DNA of 64,000 nt from Gemmatimonadota bacterium (GTDB lineage: Bacteria; Latescibacterota; UBA2968; UBA8231). A program made the position numbers and the translations under genes. The notes beneath the pieces were generated by a model that saw only the letters and a program-made list of their open reading frames with translations, did no database searches and had not been told where the DNA came from. This document shows, in pieces, positions 42,635 through 50,013 of the stretch; the stretch's first letter is position 1; every line of letters begins with the position of its first letter. Where the stretch lies: the NCBI GenBank assembly GCA_018673255.1, contig JABHDC010000065.1:62001-126000 (forward strand), written 5' to 3'.

Positions 42635-43867
42635 ATGAACGAGCGCGTCAAACAGGACTGGCAAGTGGCGCTGGATGTGCTCCAACCCAGTGAGACAGAC
42701 CTCGAACACGGGTTGGAGTTACATCGCCAGAGCCTGGTCTTCGAGTCCTACGGCTTCTCGCCTCGCGGGGCGGTGGATGGTGACGCGCTGGCTGTGATTC
42801 AAGCGGCCGGGGCGACGGACGAGGAGTTCGGTGAAGCGTCTGAGAACATGTTCCTGGCACGGATGGCTGACCACGCGGATCTGGCGGCCGAATACCACCA
42901 GGCGCTGGATTTCGCCGGTGTCGACTGCATCCTGCAGAATGCGGGTGAGGAATGCCAGGATCCTCTGCAGCTGATCAAACGTTTGGGCAACTTCACCTAC
43001 CTCACCGACATGCTCGGTGAATTCATGCAGCGCGTCCCTACACCCCAGGCGATTCTCGACGCGCACGCCGCCGGGAAGCACGGACTCTACATGTCCGCCA
43101 ATGGCGTGCCGCTGGCCCAGCGGTGGAAGACGGTGGAGGAGGAGTTACGCTACGTTCGTGTCTTGTTCCAGCTGGGCGTACGCATGGTCCATGTCACTTA
43201 CAATCGGCGGAACATGCTGGGTGATGGCTGCGAAGAGCTCACGGACGTGGGCCTGAGCGATTTTGGACGTGCGGCGATCGCCGAACTGAATCGGGTCGGG
43301 ATCATCGCCGATGTGGCCCATTCAGGCTGGCAGACGGGGATCGACACGGCGGCCATGTCCAGTGTGCCGGTCGTGGCCAGCCACTCCGGTGCCCACGCCT
43401 TGAGTGGACACCCGCGTTGCAAGACGGACGAAGTGATGCGCGCCATCGTCGATACGGGCGGAACGGTCGGCGTCTGCTGCATTCCCGCGTTCCTCGGCGG
43501 AACGGGCGATATCTCAGCCTTCCTCGACCACATCGACTATATGGTCAAGCTGATCGGGGCCGAATCGGTGACGATCGGCACGGACCAGGCCTATGTCCCG
43601 CCAAGCAATGCAACAGAACGGCAGAAGATCCCCGATCGGGGCCGCCGCCGCACACGTTTCGAGGGCTTCTGGCAACCGGACGATCCGCTCAACGATCCTG
43701 CATGGCGCGAGCCCCGGATGCGGCAGAGCCTGGCTTGGACGAACTGGCCCCTGTTTACGGTGGGCATGGTGCAGCGGGGTTACTCGGACGACGACATCCA
43801 GAAGATTCTGGGTGGCAACATTCTACGGGTCACGCAAGAGGTCTTCGACGGCAGGCAACCGCTGTAG
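42635..43867 (+). CDS. Peptidase M19 (membrane dipeptidase)-family protein
   Basis: The 410-residue protein is recognisable as M19 from MVHVTYNRRNMLGDG, LSDFGRAAIAELNRVGIIADVAHSG, VVASHSGAHAL, HIDYMVKLIGAESVTIGTD. The histidines of ADVAHSG and VASHSG and the aspartate in IGTDQ match metal/active-site regions. However, the N-terminal HxD metal pair seen in renal dipeptidase is not evident: the region reads LVFESYGF. GGAGG lies about 8 bases before the ATG. The substrate may not be a dipeptide. Confidence 0.85.
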   Translation: MNERVKQDWQVALDVLQPSETDLEHGLELHRQSLVFESYGFSPRGAVDGDALAVIQAAGATDEEFGEASENMFLARMADHADLAAEYHQALDFAGVDCILQNAGEECQDPLQLIKRLGNFTYLTDMLGEFMQRVPTPQAILDAHAAGKHGLYMSANGVPLAQRWKTVEEELRYVRVLFQLGVRMVHVTYNRRNMLGDGCEELTDVGLSDFGRAAIAELNRVGIIADVAHSGWQTGIDTAAMSSVPVVASHSGAHALSGHPRCKTDEVMRAIVDTGGTVGVCCIPAFLGGTGDISAFLDHIDYMVKLIGAESVTIGTDQAYVPPSNATERQKIPDRGRRRTRFEGFWQPDDPLNDPAWREPRMRQSLAWTNWPLFTVGMVQRGYSDDDIQKILGGNILRVTQEVFDGRQPL

Positions 43868-43957
43868 GCGGATTCCCGCATCCCAGGGGGGGAGTCCCCG
43901 GTGCGGGCCGACGCCGCCGACAGGCCAGTGCCATGAACTTGCGAGCAACTCTTCGGC

Positions 43958-44524
43958 TCAGCCTTGCCGCGCCTCCCACTCAGGCCGCAGGATGGCCAGC
44001 AGCCGTGAATCGCGCCACTGGCCACGAAGATTCACATCCTGCCGCAGCAAGCCCTCCTGCTGCCAGCCCAGTTTCTCCATGACCCGCGCCGAGGCGAGAT
44101 TCTCATCATCGCAGGTGGACCAGATCCGGTGCAGGTCGAGTTGGCTGAACCCGGCGTCGACGAGGGCGCCGGCCGCTTCGGTGGCGTATCCCTGGCCCCA
44201 GACATTGGAGTGGAAGCAGTAGCCGACGAATCCGTCGCGATTCTGCCAGCTCTTGATGTAGAGGCCGACCCCGCCGACCAGGCGATCCGACGCCGTCTCG
44301 ATCACGGCCAGCTGATAGGTTTCCCGGGGTGTTTGTGACTGTTCGTCGAGGGCCCGACCGATGTAAGCACGGGATGCGTCCTCGTCATTCGGTCCCCAGG
44401 GCATGAAACGGCACACGTCATCGCGGCTGGCATAGGCGTGCACGGCCTCCCAATCAGGGGCGGCGAAATCCCTTAGCAGCAGACGCTGGGTGCGAATGGG
44501 CAGGTCGAGATGCGGCAGTTCCAT
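43958..44524 (-). CDS. GNAT acetyltransferase (RimJ/RimL type)
   Basis: The 188-residue protein begins MELPHLDLPIRTQRLLLRDF and shows CRFMPWGPNDEDASRAYI, VGGVGLYIKSWQNRDGFVGYCF and WGQGYATEAAGALVDAGF, the acetyl-CoA loop. The ATG at 44524 with GAGG upstream is favoured over one at 44536, which would overlap the stop of the SNF2 remnant. Confidence 0.87.
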   Translation of the reverse strand: MELPHLDLPIRTQRLLLRDFAAPDWEAVHAYASRDDVCRFMPWGPNDEDASRAYIGRALDEQSQTPRETYQLAVIETASDRLVGGVGLYIKSWQNRDGFVGYCFHSNVWGQGYATEAAGALVDAGFSQLDLHRIWSTCDDENLASARVMEKLGWQQEGLLRQDVNLRGQWRDSRLLAILRPEWEARQG

Positions 44525-44532
44525 GGCTTGCC

Positions 44533-44694
44533 TCATTTGTGTTCGTATCCCTCGGGGAGGGTGGTGCCTGCTACCATGGCCTCTTTGACGGACGCGGGGC
44601 AGATGACCAGATACAGACCTTCAGGCCGAGCATGGGAGAGGGCGAGGCTCGACTGCCGAGTCTTGCCCAGGCCCATGTCGTCGGCTGGGCTCAC
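44533..44694 (-). pseudogene. Remnant of a SNF2/SMARCAL1-like helicase
   Basis: A frame of about 53 codons immediately after alkA reads PADDMGLGKTRQSSLALSHA and then EGLYLVICPASVK, which is the Walker A region and the following CPASVK strand of the SNF2 helicase N-terminal domain. Only this fragment remains; the motif around DDMGLGKT is intact but no DEAH or C-terminal lobe follows. It starts in a GTGA overlap with alkA and ends in the next gene's start. It looks like a decayed gene relic. Confidence 0.6.
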
Positions 44695-45341
44695 GAGCGA
44701 CCTCGCTGGATGACCAGGTAATCCTGCCATAACAGCCGCGCGGCGACGGATCGCCATGGTCGCCAACTGCGACTTGTGCGCTGTTGCTGATCTGCGTCCG
44801 GGCGTTGTCGCATCCGCTTCACACGTTCCATGGAGATGGCCAGGGCAAGATCTCCCACAGGCCACACATCCGGACGCCTGAGCACCATCAGTAGATACAC
44901 ATCCGCCGTCCAGGGGCCGATACCGCGCAGAGCCGTCAACTGACAACGGACCTCATCGTCATCCAGGTGGGCCAGTGCGGCCAGGTCGATGTCACCCGTC
45001 ATCACCGCCTGCGCCAGGCCGATGATGTAGCTCGATTTGCCACCTGTGATGCCGGCGGCGCGCAGATCCTCGATACTGCAGGCCGCGATCCGGGGGGCTG
45101 TCACTCGGCCTCCCACCTGGCGTTGCAGACGTTTGTAGATCGTCCGGGCCGCCTTTAGAGAGACCTGCTGTTCGAGGATCATGAGTGCGAGGGTGGCGAA
45201 TCCAGGCCGCTTCGACCACAGAGGGGGTGGCCCGTGTCGTTGAGCGATGGCGGCCAGATCCGGATCGACCCGACTCAGTTCGTTCACGGCCTGTCGGATC
45301 GTCGCTGGCGTCAGCGATGAGACGGTGGCGACCGGTGTCAA
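44691..45341 (-). CDS. alkA: DNA-3-methyladenine glycosylase II (AlkA/HhH-GPD)
   Basis: The 216-residue protein excises alkylated bases. It has LILEQQVSLKAARTIY-like helices, the helix-hairpin-helix LRGIGPWTADVYL (138-150) and the catalytic aspartate D164 in WPVGDLAL. Relative to E. coli AlkA (282 residues) it lacks the N-terminal domain, as in many bacterial homologues. A TTG start overlaps the stop of the TM2 gene (TTGA). Confidence 0.92.
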   Translation of the reverse strand: MTPVATVSSLTPATIRQAVNELSRVDPDLAAIAQRHGPPPLWSKRPGFATLALMILEQQVSLKAARTIYKRLQRQVGGRVTAPRIAACSIEDLRAAGITGGKSSYIIGLAQAVMTGDIDLAALAHLDDDEVRCQLTALRGIGPWTADVYLLMVLRRPDVWPVGDLALAISMERVKRMRQRPDADQQQRTSRSWRPWRSVAARLLWQDYLVIQRGRS

Positions 45342-45706
45342 CGGCGCTCGAGCCGGTCCATCTTGTCGGCCATCTCGATCATCGTACCCTGCAATTGGGT
45401 AACCTTCGACTCCAGGCGGACGAGTTGGTCGTGCAGGGGGCCGTCGTCGTGGGCGGATGGGGCCCGGATTGGCTCATCGCTGCTTTCCCAGCGACGGATG
45501 AGCAGCCCCTGATCATCCCGGAAGGCGCCGACCAGGATGAGGATCAGATCGATCGTCGACCAGATGCCCAGACAACCCAGCGTGACCAGTTGCAGAATCG
45601 CGGTACCGGTCTTGCCGACGTAGAATCGGTGTGCCCCGAACACGCCGAGCATACCACACAGCAGGGCTGCGGCGAGTCGCGATTTGGGAGAGATGGCTTC
45701 TTGCAT
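45338..45706 (-). CDS. TM2-domain membrane protein with C-terminal coiled coil
   Basis: The 122-residue protein has two membrane helices with the TM2 motif (LCGMLGVFGAHRFYVGKTG and GCLGIWSTIDLILIL) followed by a cytoplasmic coiled coil (LVRLESKVTQLQGTMIEMADKMDRLERR, residues about 95-122). Function unknown. It is translated before alkA with a 4-base overlap and is divergent from the DUF5069 gene with only 29 bases between start codons. Confidence 0.87.
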   Translation of the reverse strand: MQEAISPKSRLAAALLCGMLGVFGAHRFYVGKTGTAILQLVTLGCLGIWSTIDLILILVGAFRDDQGLLIRRWESSDEPIRAPSAHDDGPLHDQLVRLESKVTQLQGTMIEMADKMDRLERR

Positions 45707-45735
45707 GTTTGAAATGATATGGAAAAGGTGAGCCG

Positions 45736-46191
45736 ATGAAAGTCGAAGGATTGCGCAGTTGTTGGGACAGGGTGGGCGGCATGTTCTATTTCGGCCGGAT
45801 GCTGGACAAGATCAGGCTTCACGCCCAGGGCCGGTTACCTCAGGATTACCTGGCGCAGATGGCTGATGGTTTCGATGGGCGGGCCTGCCGGTTTCTACAG
45901 ATCGAGCATGGTGCTCTGAGCGAACAGGTCCTCAAGGGACTGTCGGATGAAGAGGCCCTGGCCTGGTGCAACGAGGCCGGGCGCCGACTGACGGATGAGG
46001 AGATCCTGATCTTCAATTCATTCATGAGCAAACGCGGCTGGAGAGATGACGAGACCGACGACTACATCCCGAGCATGAAGCGGGAATTTGGACTTGCTGA
46101 TCGGGACGATATCGTCACCGACTTCGATGTCATCGAGGCCGATGAAGGACGCCCGACCGATGTGTGGCGGCGTGCCTGGGGCCTGGCATGA
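45736..46191 (+). CDS. DUF5069-family protein
   Basis: The 151-residue protein has GMFYFGRMLDKIRLHAQGRL, DEEALAWCNEAGRR and the terminal DVIEADEGR. These match DUF5069, a small soluble family of unknown function common in Verrucomicrobia- and Planctomycetes-like bacteria. No partner is obvious. Confidence 0.87.
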   Translation: MKVEGLRSCWDRVGGMFYFGRMLDKIRLHAQGRLPQDYLAQMADGFDGRACRFLQIEHGALSEQVLKGLSDEEALAWCNEAGRRLTDEEILIFNSFMSKRGWRDDETDDYIPSMKREFGLADRDDIVTDFDVIEADEGRPTDVWRRAWGLA

Positions 46192-46309
46192 GTTGACGCC
46201 ATGAGATGAGATGAGGCGCGATGGCAGCCACCCGTGGTGTGGCAATCTGTGTCGTGGGCGGAATCAGCCATCCAGCGTGGCAGATCATCCCAGACCCGCA
46301 ACGTGCGTT

Positions 46310-46510
46310 TCAGCGCTCGTTGCCGCGCTTGAAGTTTCCCGTCATGCGAGCCATCAGCAGCTGCAGGCCATCCTCATCGAGCCCCTCAGCACGAGAGATG
46401 AAACGCTCGGCCTGGGATCCCTTCAGGATGACGACCTGCCGGCCCTGCCAGGCGATGAAGACCCGCCCGTCGCGCGTGGTGGTGTAGCTGAATTCGGTTT
46501 CCATCACCAT
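46310..46510 (-). CDS. Small conserved hypothetical protein
   Basis: The 66-residue protein (MVMETEFSYTTTRDGRVFIA..., ending NFKRGNER) is a likely compact beta-alpha protein of unknown function. It begins 7 bases after the stop of the phosphotransferase gene, so it is cotranscribed with it. Translation could also start at METEF. No Shine-Dalgarno is seen. Confidence 0.6.
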   Translation of the reverse strand: MVMETEFSYTTTRDGRVFIAWQGRQVVILKGSQAERFISRAEGLDEDGLQLLMARMTGNFKRGNER

Positions 46511-46517
46511 GGTTCGA

Positions 46518-47432
46518 TCAGCCGACCAGATGCAGGGCGCGATCGCGATTCTCGGTGAAGCTCTCCACATCGAAATCGGCGTGTTCCAGTTCCCAGCCCA
46601 TACACATGATGATGTCCACCGCGGCGGCAGCCCGCATGCGATCGACCGGCTCACTCAGGGCGCTGGCAAACAGCTCGATCCGCCGATCCACGAGAGGACC
46701 ATATCCACCGGCCGCCTCGGCCCGATGCAGCTGATTGCCGCAATATCGGCCGATATCCAGGGCCGGGTCGCCTGTGAGTCCCTTGGGATCGATGGCGATC
46801 CAACCGTCGCCATCCTGAACGATGTTCTCGTGGTGCAGGTCGCCATGCAGGACAACCGGCCGTCGCAGCGCTTCGAGATCGGCGACAGTCTGTTCGAGGG
46901 CTTGTACGAGGCGGCCAGGCAACAGAGCCTCGCCTACGGGCCGTTCTGCCATGCGGCGCAGGGACTTCTCTACCCACGACATGTGCGGTGGCAGGGCATG
47001 TTCGGCTGGCGCCGGCCGATGCAGTCGACCCATGAGCGCGGCGGCATGGGCGACCTCCACCTCTTCGTCCTCCAACTCATGCAGATTCGTGCCTGGCAGG
47101 CACCAATCCATGAGGACCTGTGTGCCTCCCTCAGCTGTATCCAGAAGACGCACGCAGCCCTGGCCGCCCCAGACCCGCATGGCCTCGACACCGGTGAAGT
47201 GTTCTCCATGGGGGAATGCGATCTTGAGCACCACTGGCCGATCCGTGCCATCACGGGCGAAGCATACATACCCGGTGCCCGCCGCTGGTGATGCTTCGCC
47301 CAGTTGCAGATGCCAGCGGTCGGCGGCTTCGGCGACGAGCCCGGGCAGGGTGTCGAGCCAGGCCGCACCCTTCCCACGGAAGTAGCCCTGCGTCGACTTG
47401 ATCAGGGTCTCGGGAATCGGAGGAATTCTCAT
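46518..47432 (-). CDS. APH(6)/StrB-like streptomycin phosphotransferase-family protein
   Basis: The 304-residue protein resembles aminoglycoside phosphotransferase APH(6): it has a VLKIAFPHGEH kinase lysine, the catalytic loop VLHGDLHHENIV and the metal-binding AIDPKGLTGDPALDIG. Enzymes of this family inactivate streptomycin, but environmental homologues may phosphorylate other hydroxylated molecules. It overlaps the alpha/beta hydrolase stop (ATGA). Confidence 0.87.
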   Translation of the reverse strand: MRIPPIPETLIKSTQGYFRGKGAAWLDTLPGLVAEAADRWHLQLGEASPAAGTGYVCFARDGTDRPVVLKIAFPHGEHFTGVEAMRVWGGQGCVRLLDTAEGGTQVLMDWCLPGTNLHELEDEEVEVAHAAALMGRLHRPAPAEHALPPHMSWVEKSLRRMAERPVGEALLPGRLVQALEQTVADLEALRRPVVLHGDLHHENIVQDGDGWIAIDPKGLTGDPALDIGRYCGNQLHRAEAAGGYGPLVDRRIELFASALSEPVDRMRAAAAVDIIMCMGWELEHADFDVESFTENRDRALHLVG

Positions 47433-48391
47433 AGTCGTGAGTTGTTCAGATGCTGGCCGAAGTAGTCCCGCAGCCGCGCCTCATATTCTGCAGGGTAGGC
47501 CGGCAGGGCTCGCACATGGTCGATGCCTTCCGGCATCCACACCTGCAGATCGACACCCGATGCAGCGGCAACATCAGCCAATCGGTCAGTGTGGCTTGAG
47601 CGCACGACAGAATCGCCTGTGCCGTGCACGGCAAACAGTGCCCGGCCGGCGGCGCGATGCACGCCTTCGAGTGGATCATGGCGCAGCAGGTCATCGTCGG
47701 AGACCAGATGAGCGGCCCATTCCACCGCCGGAAAGAGCAGGTCGGGTAGTCCGGTGTATTGGGAAAACTGGGCCCGGGCGTCGATCAGGGGACTGTCGAG
47801 GAACAGCGCCTTGAGGCGTGGCTCCCGGGCAAAGGCGATCAGGGCGACGGTGCCGCCCAGGGAGCTGCCGTGCATGCCGATGCGGTCCTCGGCAAAGCCT
47901 CGTGCTATCAGATAGTCGAAGGCGCCCAGGGCATCAAGGTATTCCTCGCTCCCGTAGGCAGAACGGCCATCCTCGAATTCGGAATCACCACAATCGCGCT
48001 GATCGAAGAGCAGGACGTTGTAGCCGACATGTGACAGCGCGCCGGCTACTGTCAGCGGGTCGTGGTGGTATTTGCAGACCTGGTAGCCGTGCACGACGAT
48101 GACGACGGGTGCCTGAGGATCGGTCTCCACATACCAGCCGGAGAGGGTCAGTCCATCTCGACTCTCGAACAACACGTCCTCGTGGCGCGGCATGCGATAG
48201 CTGTCGAAATCAAAGTCAACCCAACCGGCACAGTCCGTACGGCATTCGAAGTAGCCGGGCCCATTGGCGGCATTGTCGGCACAGATCCCGCCGATGCGGC
48301 TCAGGCCGTCATAGATCAGGTATCCCATCGTGGCGTAGGCGGTAACCGCCAGCAGCAGGAGGGCGGGGATGAGCAGACGTAAGCGTGGCAT
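47429..48391 (-). CDS. Membrane-anchored alpha/beta hydrolase
   Basis: The 320-residue protein has an N-terminal membrane helix (PALLLLAVTAYATMGYLIY), then an alpha/beta hydrolase domain with VIVVHGYQ, the nucleophile elbow GMHGSSLGG, LFAVHGTGDSVV (Asp) and a final EGIDHVRAL histidine. This is like the BEM46/S9-type hydrolases. It overlaps the phosphotransferase start and may process its substrate, though that is inference. Confidence 0.85.
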   Translation of the reverse strand: MPRLRLLIPALLLLAVTAYATMGYLIYDGLSRIGGICADNAANGPGYFECRTDCAGWVDFDFDSYRMPRHEDVLFESRDGLTLSGWYVETDPQAPVVIVVHGYQVCKYHHDPLTVAGALSHVGYNVLLFDQRDCGDSEFEDGRSAYGSEEYLDALGAFDYLIARGFAEDRIGMHGSSLGGTVALIAFAREPRLKALFLDSPLIDARAQFSQYTGLPDLLFPAVEWAAHLVSDDDLLRHDPLEGVHRAAGRALFAVHGTGDSVVRSSHTDRLADVAAASGVDLQVWMPEGIDHVRALPAYPAEYEARLRDYFGQHLNNSRL

Positions 48392-48639
48392 ATAGATGGA
48401 GGATCGCCAGCAACTCAGGACAGGTCAACGGTGAGAGGGTCTGCAAAGGATCTTCTTGCCCATGGACGGATACCTGGTTACCATACGAACAGCGCTCCCG
48501 GAGGGAGCCTCCAGTCCGCGGTAAGGACCGTGTCCACCTCCGAGCATTTCTGTGTAGTTGCCCTCATCCTGAGGGAACATACACCTCTTTTCAGCCTGAT
48601 GATGCGGACGTCGGGCGATTCCACGGAAAGAGGCCTGCT

Positions 48640-49665
48640 ATGCAGCCACTGCCGTCACCACTCCATCTGCGCCAACTCAAGAACCAGGCCAAGGATCTGC
48701 GCGATGCCTGTCGTGTCGATGATCCGGAGGCACTGTCGCGCCTGCGTCAGCATCATCCGCAGCACACGTCCGATTCACGTCGTGACGTGAGTCTTCAGGA
48801 CGCACAACTCGTCATCGCCAGGGAACAGGGTTTCGACAGCTGGCCGAAGCTGACCGCGGCCGCTGGACAACAGTCCACCGGTGTTGAGGCGGGCTATGGT
48901 TTCGTAGGCGATGGGCCGCTGGCTCAGCGCGTCCGCCAGTTGCTCGCCAGTGCAGCAGCCGTCAGGACGCCCGTGCTGCTGATCGGGGAGCCCGGTACAG
49001 GGAAGCGATTGTGCGCGCGGATCATCCATGCAGGCGGCCCCCGGGCCAGCGCGCCATTCGGCCGTGTATCCTGCGGCGGCAATGCAACGCTCATCGACAG
49101 TGAGCTCTTCGGCCACGAGCAGGATGCCTTCACCGGCGCTCGCGCTCCCCATGCCGGTCAGTTGCAGACGGGCGATGGTGGATCTCTGCTTCTGGATGAA
49201 GTCGAGTCGCTTGACGAAGAAGTTCAGACGCGACTGCAGGCGTATCTGGATGGCGGGCGCTTCCGTCGACTCGGTGGTGAGGCCGAACTGGCGTCCGATG
49301 TGCGCATCATCGCCTCAAGTACACGTCCATTGCAGCCCGATCTGGCGGCGGCTCTGAGAGAAGATCTCTTCTATGGACTGTCGGTCCTCGCGATCCAGCT
49401 GCCCCCTTTGCGAGACCGACTCCAGGACGTGGAGGCACTGGTCCAGCACTTCGCTCAAGGCATTCTGTCACAACGTGGTGCCGATTCTCAGGCAGCAGCA
49501 CCGGTCTTTACACCCGAGGCCATGGCGGCGCTGCGATCGCATGACTGGCCTGGCAACGTGCGTCAGCTGCAGTCTGTCGTTGAGCGGGCTTCTCTGACGA
49601 CGCAGACAGCTCAGATCACGGCCGAGCAACTCCAGTTGACCGATGTGAGTTCCGTCGACGCCTGA
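48640..49665 (+). CDS. Sigma-54-type AAA+ activator without visible DNA-binding domain
   Basis: The 341-residue protein has an N-terminal segment of about 75 residues (LRQLKNQAKDLRDACRVDD ... AQLVIAREQGFDSWPKL) found in ankyrin-like proteins. It is followed by a sigma-54 interaction ATPase: Walker A GEPGTGKR (116-123), Walker B LLLDEVESL, and a GAFTGA-like loop (DAFTGA, about 161). The protein ends shortly after the AAA+ lid (WPGNVRQLQSVVER), with no Fis-type helix-turn-helix. Thus it may work without DNA or be a non-canonical activator. The ATG has AGAGG 6 bases upstream; the frame is open earlier to 48385 but that region lacks protein character. Confidence 0.78.
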   Translation: MQPLPSPLHLRQLKNQAKDLRDACRVDDPEALSRLRQHHPQHTSDSRRDVSLQDAQLVIAREQGFDSWPKLTAAAGQQSTGVEAGYGFVGDGPLAQRVRQLLASAAAVRTPVLLIGEPGTGKRLCARIIHAGGPRASAPFGRVSCGGNATLIDSELFGHEQDAFTGARAPHAGQLQTGDGGSLLLDEVESLDEEVQTRLQAYLDGGRFRRLGGEAELASDVRIIASSTRPLQPDLAAALREDLFYGLSVLAIQLPPLRDRLQDVEALVQHFAQGILSQRGADSQAAAPVFTPEAMAALRSHDWPGNVRQLQSVVERASLTTQTAQITAEQLQLTDVSSVDA

Positions 49666-49677
49666 ACTTCTGTTCCG

Positions 49678-49703
49678 GGGGAGCCGTCAGAGGGCGGCTC
49701 CCC
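49678..49703. terminator. Hairpin terminator downstream of the AAA+ gene
   Basis: GGGGAGCCG (49678-49686) pairs perfectly over 9 bp with 49695-49703 around an 8-base loop. It lies between the convergent AAA+ gene and the small membrane protein gene. The following T-run is weak. Confidence 0.6.
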
Positions 49704-49731
49704 TGTCATCGGGCGGGGGTAACCATCCGGC

Positions 49732-49959
49732 TCAGTCCTGGTGCCGGCGGCGATAGAGCTTGAGTGCCAGCAGAACCGTTGGGCCACCATGGAGGAACAA
49801 GTCGAAGATGTCCAGCGGCCGGGCCAGTTCGCCGGTGAGGAGCATCTTCAACTTCTCCCACAGATGCGGCTCAGGTACCACTGGGGCCAGTCCCAGCAGG
49901 AGGGCGATGAAGATGGCAGGTCCCAGTGACATGCCATCAAGCCATTTCAGCATCGCCAC
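49732..49959 (-). CDS. Small conserved membrane protein
   Basis: The 75-residue protein has two hydrophobic segments (LGPAIFIALLLGLAPVV and GGPTVLLALKLY) around PEPHLWEKLKMLLTGELARP. This is a known small family, often labelled RND-transporter-associated, with no established role. It lies downstream of the acyltransferase fusion on the same strand. Confidence 0.7.
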   Translation of the reverse strand: MAMLKWLDGMSLGPAIFIALLLGLAPVVPEPHLWEKLKMLLTGELARPLDIFDLFLHGGPTVLLALKLYRRRHQD

Positions 49960-50013
49960 GTTCCTTCTTGTTCACGGGTTTGTCCATCGATATGGTCACT
50001 GTCACTGAATTGG

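Noticed and set aside
42380..42709. Minus-strand frame of 109 codons in the aminotransferase-dipeptidase gap
   Set aside because: It runs into the start of the M19 gene on the opposite strand, has no clear Shine-Dalgarno and no motif.
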